64,000 nucleotides of DNA from Topomyia yanbarensis. Lineage: Eukaryota; Arthropoda; Insecta; Diptera; Culicidae. Numbering within the stretch: position 1 is the stretch's first letter; every line of letters starts with the position of its first letter. The translations under genes were made by a program, and so were the position numbers. The stretch is from the NCBI RefSeq assembly GCF_030247195.1, contig NC_080671.1, forward strand, positions 94,933,870 to 94,997,869, written 5' to 3'. Below, piece by piece: positions 36,045 to 47,819 of this stretch. The notes under the pieces were generated by a model, which did not search any database, was not told where the DNA came from, and saw only the letters and a program-made list of their open reading frames with translations.

Positions 36045-36764
36045 GGGGCCGTACACAAATGACGTAGCTTTTTTCGGCGATTTTTGACCCCTCCCTCCCC
36101 CCTCGTAGCATTTGGTCACAAAATTCTAACCTCCCCTTCGTAAATAACGTAGCATTTACCTACCCCCTCCCCCTCGTCCCATGCAAAGTGCCCGGGCGAT
36201 GAAAAAAAAATTACATGTTTTTCAATTATTCTAAATACATGTCCTTTCAAAATGTTTGACGACTTTTATAGTGTTATAGCTTTGTTTTGAATTTTATATG
36301 TCAAGGAGACCATGGAGACAAGTTCTCTCAGTTCACAATCGTGCAGCTGCTAATGATTCTAAGAACCATACGTTCATCTAAATTACTAAATTTTGTTTGG
36401 TTGAATCCGTAGTGAAAATTTAATTCAGCTTCCAAACTAAGTCTACTAGTTAGCAACATTAGCTAACTAATGTAGCAAGTTAAATCCGCATACAACATCT
36501 TTTCGTATTTTTGCGAACTTGTAATTCCGCGAATCGTAAAATTTACCTCATGAAAAACCGCATCAAAAGTAACTTGTTTGAATTTACATTCATTTCTCTT
36601 GGGAATGGAGGATCATTAAATTGTTTTCTCTAAACAATGAGTTTTAAACTTAATGCTACGTCGCACAACTTCTGACCCTACCCTCCCCCTCGTCACACTT
36701 CGTCACAAATTTGGTATACCCTCCCTACCCCCCAAAATGCTACGTCATTTATGCATGGCCCCTA
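36045..36764. mobile_element. PIF/Harbinger-type MITE, copy 1 (720 bp)
   Basis: The inverted ends are GGGGCCGTACACAAATGACG and GGGGCCATGCATAAATGACG, continuing TAGC. TAA flanks both ends (36042-36044 and 36765-36767), the three-base TWA duplication typical of PIF/Harbinger. Inside each end is a strongly strand-biased C/T-rich stretch ('CCCCTCCCTCCCCCCTCG', 'CTACCCTCCCCCTCG'). No transposase. An inverted copy is at 56846-58224 and a partial copy near 50.95 kb. Confidence 0.88.
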
Positions 36765-36767
36765 ATC

Positions 36768-38190
36768 CGCTGGGACATCAGCAGATGCTTTCCAACGCTA
36801 AGCATTGCATACATACAGGACATTTTGCAGGGCACTATTGTTTTCGATCGCTCTAGTATAATAATTATAATAAAATATATATAAATGTGCTTATGAATGG
36901 TGATGTTTGGATCACAGGTGATCTTGTATTTTGTAGTACAAATTCAAAGATCACCATTCATAACCTGATCATATTGATTTTAGATGCATCCCAGAACTAC
37001 CAGTTTACGATATGATGTCGGAAGTTTGGTATGTAATTTTAAAATACAAGATTGCGAGTTTGGATTGAGCAACTTTGATCTCTTTGAACTCGCCCAAAGC
37101 ATTCCCCTTACGCTTAGTAAATTTTTGACCCGGGTTTTATCCAACGTCAATTCTTGCGTAAGTTTCGATGTGCACTGAAATACATCAGTTATAGATGATA
37201 AGAGTTGCTGATATAACTTTTTTGCGTAGTTTTCGACAAACAGAACTTGTATCAGTGTCCTGTTGGGATGTGGATCCAAGGACATACATAAAAAAAATAA
37301 TGAAACGACATGTAAATCGATACGACTGTTAACGTACAAAGCTTGAATCAAAAATTTGATTGAAAATTAAGTTGAATTCAATGCACTCAATGGGAGCATC
37401 AAAAAGCATATGATTCTACACTTTCGTTCGTGTAATATTACATGCCATTTAATTTACAGCAACATTGAATTAAAAATACATTAAAAGGCATGGTATCCCG
37501 TTTAATGAAATTGTAATTTTCAATCAACGTGCAAAATTATATTAAAATTCCTTGAAGAAAGCACGACAAGTTGTGTGTATTTGTGGAGGAATTTAATTTT
37601 ACATGCTCCAAATATGTGCATGAAAATAAATTGTAAAATCACAAAATATTTTTTCTGTGCACTACTTACAGTCGATTTTGGAAATTTGAGAACCTTAAGG
37701 TTGTTATCATTCCTTCCGACTACGTTGGGTTTTCAACGCAAATGTGCGAATTCTTTCAAGTCTCTGGTGTTCCATCTTTGATGACTTTTGAACGTGTTTA
37801 TGAATCCTGATGAGATTTTATCCACTATGAATACTCAATCCTTCCAGATCGCTACGAGGACTGAAAGTGCTGCAGTAATTAAAAAGAACCTATCAAATTC
37901 TAAATGAAACTTTAGCTTTCATCTCCCAAATTTTTTCTATAACCTTGCATCAGAACTCAAATTTTATTTATTTTAGTCTGCCCTTAAAACGGCTACAACA
38001 CCAGGCAGCCACTCCTTGCAACATTTCCTACGTACGCCTATCTATTCTTTTAATCAACACTGTACCCTTCCTACAGTAGGTAGGTACAGTTTTATTTAGT
38101 TTACGTTCGAACCGGCAGCGGTCATGCAAAAGTATCTCCCGGCGAGAAAAACTCACAAAATCCCCCCCCCCCCCCCCAGTTCGTTAGTAG
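36768..38190. other. No gene seen; short hairpin and poly(C)
   Basis: A small inverted repeat 'TTATGAATGGTGAT' (36891-36904) and 'ATCACCATTCATAA' (36950-36963), and a C homopolymer at 38162-38177. The 123-codon minus-strand frame at 36980-37351 shows no domain. Confidence 0.5.
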
Positions 38191-38364
38191 TTTTTTTTTT
38201 TTTTTTTATTTCAATTATAGAGGTTTTAACCTTAAGGTCATTCGCCTCTTCGGGTTAGAAAAATCTCTTAGGAAAAATTTCTAACCCTATGTGCGGGAGT
38301 CGGGACTCGAACCCAGGTGCGCTGCGTACAAGGCAATCGATTTACCAATACGCTACGCCCACTC
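38191..38364 (-). mobile_element. tRNA-derived SINE, Feilai type, copy 2
   Basis: On the minus strand: tRNA-like head 'GGGCGTAGCGTATTGGTAAA', 'GATTGCCTTGTACGCAGCGC', B box 'GGGTTCGAGTCCC', body 'CGCACATAGGGTTAGAAATT' and 'CTAACCCGAAGAGGCGAATG', and an A-tail seen as T-run at 38191-38205. Flanks are TCGTTAGTAG (38181-38190) and TCGTTAGTCG (38365-38374). Sequence quality is better than the other two copies, so it is probably the youngest. Confidence 0.92.
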
Positions 38365-38374
38365 TCGTTAGTCG

Positions 38375-41300
38375 TTGTCGGGATGAGTGTACCGTTAAAA
38401 TTAATTGCTGCAGTACCGAGCAGTGAGTTTTCACAACCGCTCGAGTGAAACGGTAAACTAGAAGTTGTAAAAAAACTACTCTGCCATGCCTTGACGAAAC
38501 TAGCCGAGAGAGAGAGAGGGAGTTGCTCGCTGCTGTTTAATCAATTTTGCAACGAAATAACTTCCGGAGAAAATAAAATTAAAATCGTGCCGAATCTGAT
38601 ACTTTCAGTGAGGGAGAACTACGTTGGTGAAACGTAATTATTGGCAAACCATTTATGTGAGTTTTTTTTTGGATAACTAAATATATAACACAAGAGGGTT
38701 TTTGAGGAAAAAGAAGAGATTATAGTTTTCTCACAGTGAAGATACAAGAACGACTTTTTTGTTACTTGGCATGTCAAATCGGTAAAGTATCCCCAAGGGT
38801 GGGGATGCTTGACCCATCTCACGAGGAACATATGGACACATTCTTCTAAGTGTTGTAAGAAGACATAGATCCGTATGAAAAATTACCGTTTATTCTTTTA
38901 TCTTCAGTATTGTCAGTGCTAAATATTTTAGCACAAAAAACACCGAGTATGTTGAATCTGGTGGTTATGGTCAATATATGGTAAACAATCGCAATTTTTG
39001 TGTTGAAATCTTAAAGGCCGCGCCCTTGATATTGTGAAAAATGTCAAGGTAGGTGCCAAATTTCACAGCATTTGAACAATTTCAGACCCCAGCCCACTTC
39101 GTTTGAATTTTTTGACATTTGTGCTATTGGAAAATATAAGGGAAAATATATTAAATGCTATATTTTTAGAAGTGGCTCTCGGAAATTACGAGCTCATACC
39201 TTTTTTAAAAGAAACATTCTTAGTATTTCAAAGGAAACATTTCCGTTTCTCGAAAAATACTGAAAATTTTAGTTTTGGGACATTTTGTCACAAAATGCTT
39301 CTACTTCTAACAACTATTCTGCTCTATGCTGCAAATCATATATATTTTGCCGTTTTTACCATGTGAACAATCTCAGGAATCGAACGGAACCTTTGCGACC
39401 ATTGTCAGAATACAAGAAGTTCTCAGAGCATTTTTTTATTCATATTAAATTTTATCATTTACTAGCTGATACCCATCGCGCGTTGCTGCGACTTTTAATG
39501 AAATAGGAGGAAAATACAATTTGGTCCGAAGCGCCATCTGGCGGGCAGATAATCCCCAATCAATAGCACACAAACACGCTCCAGAACAAACGCCTACTAT
39601 GTGTAAATTTTGACGGCAATCGGATAAGCCGTTTGGGAGTCCATAAATCATATACTTACAAACATTGACTTTTATATATATAATAAAAAATTTAGATAGA
39701 TTTATTTTGAGAATTCAAAAAAAATTCGAAGCCCCAATGTGAACTGGTCCATGCTTCTTATTATAATAGTCACGATTTACCATTCATTCTCATGAAATAT
39801 CACACATCATAATATGATTCATGGTTTCGTGAACAGGCTCTTGATTCATATTGCATTAGTTACCGTCTATCGTGCGGGCTTGTGATATTCAGAAGATATT
39901 CCTAATCATTTTCAAGTTCATGGACAACTCAAATCCAACTCTGGACATGATCATGAAATTTTCACGTCAGCTTTTTCAAAAAATTTTAAGTATAATTCAT
40001 GACTTTTTTAGTGGTATACAACGGAAGAAATAGATCGGAATGAAGGGTTAAACAAAGGCAGTTATGTGAAAAAATCTCCCCAGGAACAGTAATCGAACAT
40101 GCAACCTTTGGGACTCCATCCCAATGCAATACAATCCTTGGGCTATGATGATGTCCCAGGAAGAACACACGATTATTGCATTGGTCACAATGTTCGTACC
40201 ACTGGAGAAACAAATAATTCGCTTCCAACTACAATGGATTCGGGTACTCATAACTTACATAGTAAATATGAGCAGCCATAAAAGATGACCGGAATAGTGA
40301 TCGTAGTGGAAAAGTTTCGCAAACGAAGCAACGGAGTTTCAAACAGAAAATACTTTTCACCATATACAACGTTCCTTACTTGAAAATTCAAGTATAAGAA
40401 TATTTCATCGCATATTGCAAACCAGAAAGCAATTTGATTAACAATGGTTGAAAATCGTTCGACGCACTCATATCCTCCATTTTGGTTGAACTTTGCCATA
40501 AATATTCTCACATAGCCACCAAACAATACTCCATCCGAACCAAGCAAACTCGAAATAGCACAACGATAGAGACTAATTTGATCCAACTTCGATTTTCCTT
40601 CGCATACCCCCAGCTCGACAGTCTCTTTCCTGCGACCCCTTCGACACATGATTAATGGTACCAGAGTCGTACGAACCACACACAAAACCATCGACAGTTG
40701 AAAACAATTTCTTAAAACGAGAAACTACTTTATAGCGTTCATCAATTTCAAACAGAGCGAAAAAGCTCATTTCTGAAATAGTTTTTTTTTATTTTCATTT
40801 TCTTTCGTCTCCGAAACTGTTTTTTAACAGAAAACCACTTTGGCCTTTCCTAGTGCACCTCACTCAGGATCCGTGCCATCACCCGCGCAGCTTCTGCCAT
40901 CAACGCAAACGCGGCCGCACTGTGAGGTAAATTGGTCAAAAAGGCGGTCAAAAAATGTTTTTGCTGTTCTATGTATTATTTTGTACGTTTAATTCATGGC
41001 AAGTTTAAATAATGGAAGGTTAAGCACATTTTCCATAAAAAATCAACCCACCAGTGCAAAATTTGTTTTCTACTGTATTTCTTTAAAAAAAATCAGCCCA
41101 ATTGAAATTATTCTGATTGGTGGTTAGCGTTATCTTTGTTGATTTTCCAACAGCTTTTATTTACCTATTTTTATAAGGTGATTCATCAACAGTGCTGTTT
41201 TTGAAACCCAACTTTTGTTATGCGACTAACTTCTTTTCGGATCCTATTTTATTGCATGTCAGTGGTTTTTGTCGCATGAAATATTAAATGTTCGTTGATT

Positions 41301-42395
41301 TGATGGCATTTTAAGAGAACACATATTCACCGGGTGATGCCAATCGAACTGACTTATTTTAGACTGAGCAAACTAATTTCTTTGTTTAGTGTTCATTTGA
41401 CCAGCTAGGAAATCAATCTACTGGGTATTAAATGTGCGTGAGGAATACGCATGGTCTTGTCTGAGTGGAATGATGACTATTGAATCCTTTATAAGGGTTG
41501 ACAATCAATTTTTTTCGGGATAAATTTATCCTATCGAGTTTTCAGTAAAGTAGAACGACAATCTAAAGGGTCCAGTCTTTCCTCTTAAAAAATACTCAAC
41601 AAAAACTTTGTGGAAATTAAGCTTAGGTAAATCTGGAACACAGAAGGAGCACTCCTATATTTTGATGGAATAATAGTGTTCAATATTTCTCCTCCATCGT
41701 TAAGTCGGCATCCAATTTCCGATTTACCTTTTATTTATCTGTTCGCATGAGTTTTCATTTGCATAATTAGATGCGCAAGGGTCTGTGCCTTCTGATTCGA
41801 ACTCATTCGAATGCTTTCCGGTTCATCATACTCCATGCACTGCCAATAAATCTATTTGTACTTCTTGAATCTCTTTGACTTCTTCCGGTTTCTTCATACA
41901 CCCCATCTACTAGACATTTTACGTCTTCCCAATCGCAGCAAAGTATTATTCTAACTTGCCTTAACATTTTCAAAAAAATTTGCTCTTTAAAGTCGATTCA
42001 AAAAGCTACATAACAGTGTTAGGAGAAAAGTATTTGTACCTTGTAATCCTCGGGTCAATTCCCAATCGACAATATACATATATCAGGTTAGATCACTGTT
42101 TTAGCAATACTTCCTCGGCCTGCTGCTTGAAGCTGTCCTTCAATTCAGCTTAGTGATACTAATGAAAGCGTCGCTGAGTCGGTGACCTTCTTTTAAGTAG
42201 GTATCACTTCAACATTTCATATAACAAATTTCGTGCCAAATCGAACAAATGTTGGCAGCACCCGCTCAGATTTTAATGAAACTTTCCGTAAATGAGAACT
42301 ATCTCACAAAAAACCACTTTGCATACTTTGTTTTTCCAAAAATTATCCAGATTGTCTTTTTAAAAGGGTCAAACTTTTTTACCAATTTTTTCAAA
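38375..42395. other. No supported gene; a few repeat fragments
   Basis: 39461-39672 begins 'ACTAGCTGATACCCATCGCG', contains 'GCGCCATCTGGCGGGCAGAT' and ends in (TA)-rich sequence. It resembles a widespread insect retroposon-like repeat but I cannot name it. 38785-38820 has 'TATCCCCAAGGGTGGGGAT', recalling the GGGGAGACTTGACC family. A minus-strand frame of 147 codons (40248-40691) has no recognisable domain. The remainder shows nothing. Confidence 0.4.
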
Positions 42396-42506
42396 TGGCT
42401 GTAGTTTAAAATGACAAATCCTACAAAAAATGTTTTAGGAGTGAATTTCTCAAAATTAGTCAAATTTATGAATAAAAATATTGAAAAAATTCTTCATCGA
42501 CTCCTG

Positions 42507-42696
42507 CACTGAAAAAAACCGATCTTGAAAATTTGAAGTCGATTTACAAAAAAACATCATTGATTTGGATTAAATTTTATTTCAAGATAGGCAATTAAAT
42601 TTTCTTACCTACAGTCAAAAACTCAAGTTGGGCACTTTCAAGGAAAAAAAGTTTTTTGAAAAAACTTTTCCTTGTCCAAACTGAATTTTTTCAGTG
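42507..42696. mobile_element. Candidate 190-bp MITE with CACTGAAAAAA ends
   Basis: Starts CACTGAAAAAAACC and ends AATTTTTTCAGTG followed by TA. An internal near-perfect hairpin lies at 42635-42673 ('AAGGAAAAAAAGTTTTTT' and its inverse). The left flank is TG, so a TA duplication is not intact. It overlaps the left arm of the larger inverted repeat. Confidence 0.4.
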
Positions 42697-42988
42697 TATT
42701 TTTATCGAAAACTAAACCAATGAAAGTTATAATCATCTCAGAATCCAATTTCCCAACTATAGGTTAGGAAATGCAAAAAGTATCCGTAACGAAAGTGGTA
42801 TTCGTTTGGCATATTACACTGGTCATCTGTACCTTACCTGCATTAATACTCATTTTACCAAATAACAGTACAGGCCTAAAAGCAGTCTAGTAACAACAGT
42901 TGTGAAGCGTAGTTCTAGCAAAATTATCATTATGGATCAATTGAATAAATCAAAGTTAAACAGTATCAAGTGCTGTGCAAAGATAAAC

Positions 42989-43533
42989 TGACGGCGCCGG
43001 TGGTTGAGTGGTAAGCGTGACCGCCACTCATTCCAGTTGGCCTGGGTTCAATCCAGCCGAGGTCGTTGAGATTTTTCTGAGGTGAAAAAATCTGTGGTCA
43101 CGTCTTCCTTCGAAAGGGAAGTAAGGCCGTTGGTCCCCGGTTCATGAAATTGGTGGATCGATATCTAGTCCAGGTAGTGAAGTTACCTCTCTGGCGTCGG
43201 TAAAGAAGAAGTATATCCAACCTCTTCTATACTCTTACTAACAAAAATATCCTCCTCCCGTGATACTTGTGGAGTGCGCAGTAGTATATACGGCCTCTAG
43301 CTAAAGCAAGTATCGGACTAACCATTCCTTCCGTTTCCTTCCGCGATCTACGTTCGAGCCTTGCCGGCGCCGGTATTGATCAAAAACACTTTAGGATTAC
43401 CAGGAGTTGCACATTGAAAGATGTTTCGCTACTCCCAGGCATCTACTGATTCTCTGTGCAACTTCAGCTAGTCCCGATCGATAACGGAGTAGCAGCCAGG
43501 GGTGGTCGCACAAGCTCAAGCTCATGCTCAAGC
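42989..43533 (+). mobile_element. Composite tRNA-derived SINE with 23-bp target duplication
   Basis: A 23-bp direct repeat containing CAAGTGCTGTGCAAAGATAA lies at 42966-42988 and 43534-43556. The insert opens with a tRNA-like head: A box TGGTTGAGTGG (43001-43011) and B box GGTTCAATCC (43045-43054). A body of about 330 bp ends at a second GGCGCCGG (43365-43372). A further 150-bp module follows, with a tail of CAAGCT repeats (43511-43533) in place of poly(A). A long perfect duplication implies target-primed reverse transcription and a fairly recent insertion. The family is not one I can name. Confidence 0.85.
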
Positions 43534-43684
43534 TCAAGTGCTGTGCAAAGATAAACAATCGGAAGTGTAATCGTAATAATTTACGTCCGGCAGTCGCCAT
43601 CTTTCGCCATGGATTTCAACATGACGTAAGACATAAATTTCGGGTACCTACTCGTCAAGACCATTCCGAAAATACCCAGTCGGT

Positions 43685-45135
43685 CTAGATTCTAGACTGT
43701 GAACTATGGACTCTGCACTCTTCACTTTGGATTCTGGACACCGGGTTCTAGCCTCGATATTTTGTGTTATGGACTCTGGACTCTGAACCATTGGCTCTGG
43801 TATCTAACGTCTTGATCCTTCACTCTGGAGTTCGAACTCTAAACTCTGGACTCTGAACCATTGGCTCTGGTATCTAACGTCTTGATCCTTCACTCTGGAG
43901 TTCGAACTCTAAACTCTGGAATCTGAACTTTAGGCTCTGTACTCGGGTCTCTGGATTCTGGATTGTGGGCTTTCTCCTTGGGACTTTGGAATCTGGACTC
44001 TGGGCTCTGAACTCGGTACACTGGGCTCAGTATTTTAGGTTGAGGACTCTGGTCTCTGGACTCTGAACTCTGGTCTCAGGATTTTCGTCTGTGAACTCTG
44101 AACTCTAGATTCTGGACTGTGAACTCTGGATACTGCACTTTTCACGCTGGGTTCTGGACTCTGGTCTCTCGCCTCGAGATTCTATGTTATGGACTCTGGA
44201 TTCTAGCTCTGTGCTCCGGAGTCTGAACTCATGCCTCAGTATTTTAGGTTAAGCACTTCGGGCTCTGGATTCTGGTCTCAGAGCTCTGGACTCTGGCCAA
44301 AGTAATTCGGGTTGAGGACTGCGGGCACTGCGCTCTGAACTCTGGATTCTGCATTCTTAACTCTGTATTCTGAGCTCTCGCCTCGAGATTCTGTGCGATG
44401 GATTCTGGACTGTTGACTGTGGTGTCTGAGCTATGGGCTCTGGGTCTTGATTCTGGATTTTCGACTCTGAACTGTGGATGGTGGGCTCTAAACCCTGGAC
44501 TATGCATTCTGCACTCGTGACTCTGAATTCTGGACTTCGGACTCTGGGCTCTCTCCTCGGGACTCTGGGTTCTGGTCGCTGGGCAATGGAATCTAAACTC
44601 TGGATTATCGAATCTGAGCTCTGGAATCTGGATTCTGAGCTCTAGAATCTGGATTCTGAGCTCTGGAATCCGGACTCTAAACTCTGCTCTCACTTTTTTG
44701 GGTTAGGGCCTCTGGACTTTGGGCGCTGGGCGCTGGTCTCTGGATTATGTTCTGAGGACTCTGGGCTCAGTAGTTTGGAATAAAAACTCTAGACTATGGT
44801 TTCTGGTCTCTGGGCTCTTGCATCTAGGTTTTGGACTCTGAGCTCTGGCATCTGAACTCTGAAATCTGGTCTATGAACTCTGCACTCGGAACTCTGGGTT
44901 CTGGACTCTGAGGTCTGTCTTCGGAACTCTGGGTTCTGATCGCTACGCTATGGACTCTGGAATCTGTATTCTCAACACTGAACTCTGGATTCTGGACACT
45001 CCCCTCAATATTTTTGGTTAAGGACTCGCGACTCTGTATTCTGGTCTCTCTCCTTGGGGCTCTGGATTCTGGTCTAGGGAATTTGGAGTCTAGGTGCTCT
45101 CCTCGGGATTCTGGTCTCTGGGCTATGGACACTGA
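43685..45135. repeat. Degenerate CTCTGGA minisatellite, about 1.45 kb
   Basis: A 7-bp motif (CTCTGGA, TCTGGAT, CTCTGAA, CTCTGGG) repeats over the whole interval with higher-order 14- and 21-bp phrasing. One 70-bp block is exactly duplicated around 43780-43920. Interspersed 'TTTAGGTTGAGGAC'-like islands recur. Since 21 is a multiple of 3, minus-strand frames of 149 and 110 codons (44244-44693, 44824-45156) appear with a 7-residue period; they are repeat artefacts. Confidence 0.92.
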
Positions 45136-45559
45136 ATAAAAATACATGAGGTACATAGCCCAATTATTTTTATAAGGGGTTTCTTTGAAAAATTTTTAAG
45201 ATCGATTTTTTTCAGTGTAGGAGCCGATGAAGATTTTGTTTTCAATATTTTTATTCAAAAATTTGACTAATTTTATAAAAATCACTGCTACAAACATTTT
45301 TTGTAGGATTTATCATTTTTAGAGTATAGCCATTTGAAAAAAAACTTTACGAATAGCACCGTCCTTCGCAGCGTAACGCAAGATACATGTTTTCTCCTGA
45401 CTGTATTGAAGAAAGGTGAGCGAATTTCACTTAAAAATATAAGATTTTTCGGTTTATGAAACAGTTTTCCGAAATTTAAACTTCTATCTATTTTTTCGGT
45501 TCTTCGAGTATAAATCTAAGTTTTAAAAATATTATTGAAGTTCCTTTTTCAAATAATTT

Positions 45560-45725
45560 TATCAGGAGTAATCATGTTCGCCGTGGTGTTTCTCGACGTG
45601 TAAATGGCGGGGCGTAGTGTTCGACACGCGGGACCGTTGACTCACTGCTCCGACCGCCATGTTCAATTATCGTATTTTTTTTAAATTCCTTTGTGGTGAT
45701 CACGATATTTAAGAGCGACCACTTT
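45560..45725. repeat. Dispersed repeat, partner of 18.1-18.5 kb
   Basis: 'CGTAGTGTTCGACACGC', 'GGGACCGTTGACTCACTGC' and 'GTGATCACGATAT' match the 18.3-kb copy in order and orientation. Confidence 0.5.
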
Positions 45726-45744
45726 AAAAAATTTTATCACTAAT

Positions 45745-45965
45745 CCCTTCGACTTTTTTATTGTGATCTTTGTTCCCCTTCGACGTTTTCTCCGTTCGAG
45801 CTTTTGTCCTTTTCGACCTTTTGTCCTTTCGACCTATCGACCTTTCGACCCTTTGTCCTTTCGACCTTTCATCCTCTTCGACCTGCTGTCTTTCGACCTT
45901 TTGTACCTTTGACTTTTTGTACCGAAACCTTTTCACTTTCACTTAAATTTTTTTCGACCTTTTAT
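45745..45965. repeat. CTTTCGACC minisatellite
   Basis: About 14 degenerate copies of TTTCGACCTTTTGTCC and shorter variants (8-16 bp period). The minus-strand 72-codon lysine/arginine-rich frame is this repeat. Confidence 0.85.
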
Positions 45966-47525
45966 TGTGCTATGTATTAAAGCAAGATTCTCATTCAAAA
46001 TTTTCAAAAATTTGTTTTTTTTTGCATTTTTTGAAAGACATAAGTGTCTACTATATTGTATAAGAGGGGTTTTTGGATCCACGCATCTAAGAAGTTTCTA
46101 CAGGCCACTGTTCGAGGTGGCGTCCAGGCCACCATTGGCTCGCTCGGTTCGAAACGCGCGCCTCAGGAAGAAACCTTTTCATGGCATTTGCACGTTCCCA
46201 GAATTCTTCGCGTTGCACAGTACATGTGTACAAGTCTCGAGCAGAGGTTCCATAATGAAATCTGAGTTACGATAAATCTTTTTACCATCTGTGATAACCA
46301 AGACCGAAAAAAATCCCTGTTAAATTTCCAAAAAACCTGTAAAAAACACAAAATTTCTAAAAATTTGTGGAAATCCGTGATATTTTCATGAAAACACCAA
46401 AAATTTGTCATCTGTAAAGAAGAATCTGTGATGAAAGACTCTGAAAAAAAAAAATCGGAGACGTTACAGAAAAATCTGACAATATGATAACCCGAGAATG
46501 TATTTGACAGGTTAATCTGTAGAGGGCACCACTGCTAACGCGGCTGAACTGAATCTGCTTGTAGCGTACATGACTAGTTAGTATTCCGGTGAAAAACGAA
46601 AAATTTTGCTCGAAATTGTTAAATTCACATTTTCGTCCGCCATATTGGAATCGCCATTTTGATAATTCTATTTTGATACATATTAACGCAAATTCGTGAT
46701 TACTACTCTCAAAATTTTTTTTCTCTCGATTTTGGCTGCAATACCACTTATTTTTTTAGTGGGGTCCGCCATATTACATCGACCAATTTGAATTTCGAAA
46801 GACCGACTTCAGATTCGGTATCAACGATGTCCAAAACCAATATTTTCATGTAATTGTTACAAAATTTTGACCTACTACCACTAATAATTCATCGAAAGTG
46901 TTTTCAAAACTTCAAACAAATTCTCTGTATTCACTATTTTCAGTGAAGTCATAAAGTGGAAAAGGGCTACGTCAGATTTGAGTTTTTTAGTCGTTTTTAG
47001 GTCATTCCACCAACAAATTTAGTTTACTTTAGAGCCTTATTATTAATTTTGTGTTTTTGATCGATCCTGAGGCTGCAGGCTGTACTCAGTTTTGGAATTC
47101 CACCCGCACCTAACCTTAGACAGAACGTGACCACGTGTTTTTTCGTCTTAAAAAAATTGTAAATGACGACGAAAATATAAGCTTTTAGAATCCTAAAACT
47201 TTTTCCTTTTATGTCTTATCATTGGCTCATAAAAAATACCAAATTTTGCTTAATTTTTGGTCATTTGAATGAGAACATCCTCTTAAAAATAAGTTGGACA
47301 ATATTGATTCCCAAATTAATAAGAACTTTAAATCTCTGCATATTTAAAAAAGCATTTTTAGAGAATTTCAAACGGGTTGAAAAAAAACTTCCACAAAATG
47401 CACATTACATCAATTGCTTTCGATTTATGAATAAAAAAGTACAGTGCATAGTTTGGAATTCAAAAGTTTATGTTGTGCATTTGTGGTGGGTGAACGGAGA
47501 ACAGTGAGTCTAGAGTTATGTACGG
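45966..47525. other. No gene seen; diffuse repeats
   Basis: 46270-46500 is a degenerate field of 'ATCTGTGA' and 'AAAAATCTG' words. 46625-46880 contains 'GTCCGCCATATT' twice and other repeat-like phrases. The 102- and 98-codon frames have no domain. Confidence 0.4.
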
Positions 47526-47529
47526 TGTG

Positions 47530-47815
47530 CAAATTAGGCTCGATGGCGGACCCTAGACAAGTTTATCTCGAATCATAAAAATTTGGAACAACATCAAATG
47601 TTGTTTAGAAACTCCTATTCGACAGTTTGCAAGACGCTACCCGCGTTACGGCTTGATAGTATAATACTACTATACACTCACAAATTGCTTTTATCATAGC
47701 ACGGAAAATTATTGTTCTAGTTCTAGATCAAGTGTTGGAAAAGATAAAAGCATTAAACAACCACAGAGAGCACTCGTAAGAATGAAGGCAAGATGAATGG
47801 AATAAAAGACAATAT
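47530..47815 (+). mobile_element. 3' end of a Loa/Jockey-type LINE relic, copy 1
   Basis: 'GGCTCGATGGCGGACCCTAG', 'CTCGAATCATAAAAATTTGG', 'CCCGCGTTACGGCTTGATAG' and 'GAATAAAAGACAATATA' match, in order, 48905-49195. Only the 3' untranslated end is present. It lies directly upstream of the second, longer relic in the same orientation. Confidence 0.6.
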
Positions 47816-47819
47816 AGAG

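Larger units (their letters stand above)
42400..45346. mobile_element. Large inverted-repeat element with a minisatellite core
   Basis: The arms 42400-42546 and 45178-45346 are inverted copies over about 145 bp, including 'AAATCCTACAAAAAATGTTT', 'ATGAATAAAAATATTGAAAA' and 'CTCCTGCACTGAAAAAAA' (partner 'CTCCTACACTGAAAAAAA'). The ends outside the arms are not resolved. Between the arms lie a 190-bp CACTGAAAAAA MITE, a composite SINE, one unit of the CCATCTTGG repeat and the CTCTGGA array. Confidence 0.6.

Noticed and set aside
38191..38364. Functional tRNA gene
   Set aside because: A and B boxes are present, but the sequence continues into a SINE body and A-tail with a target duplication, and recurs at 9.8 and 49.9 kb.
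40030..40250. Possible further tRNA-derived SINE on the minus strand
   Set aside because: A B-box-like 'TGTTCGATTACTG' is visible but no convincing A box, tail or target duplication was found.
40248..40770. Minus-strand frame of 147 codons (plus a 65-codon frame overlapping its start)
   Set aside because: Long for this base composition and with a few hydrophobic stretches, which made me consider a chemoreceptor fragment, but no signature motif, splice context or relative can be seen. Left uncalled.
43685..45135. CRISPR-like array
   Set aside because: No conserved repeat with unique spacers; it is a continuous degenerate heptamer minisatellite. Nothing in the window suggests prokaryotic DNA.
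44244..45156. Minus-strand frames of 149 and 110 codons
   Set aside because: They show the 7-residue period of the CTCTGGA array and have no independent protein evidence.
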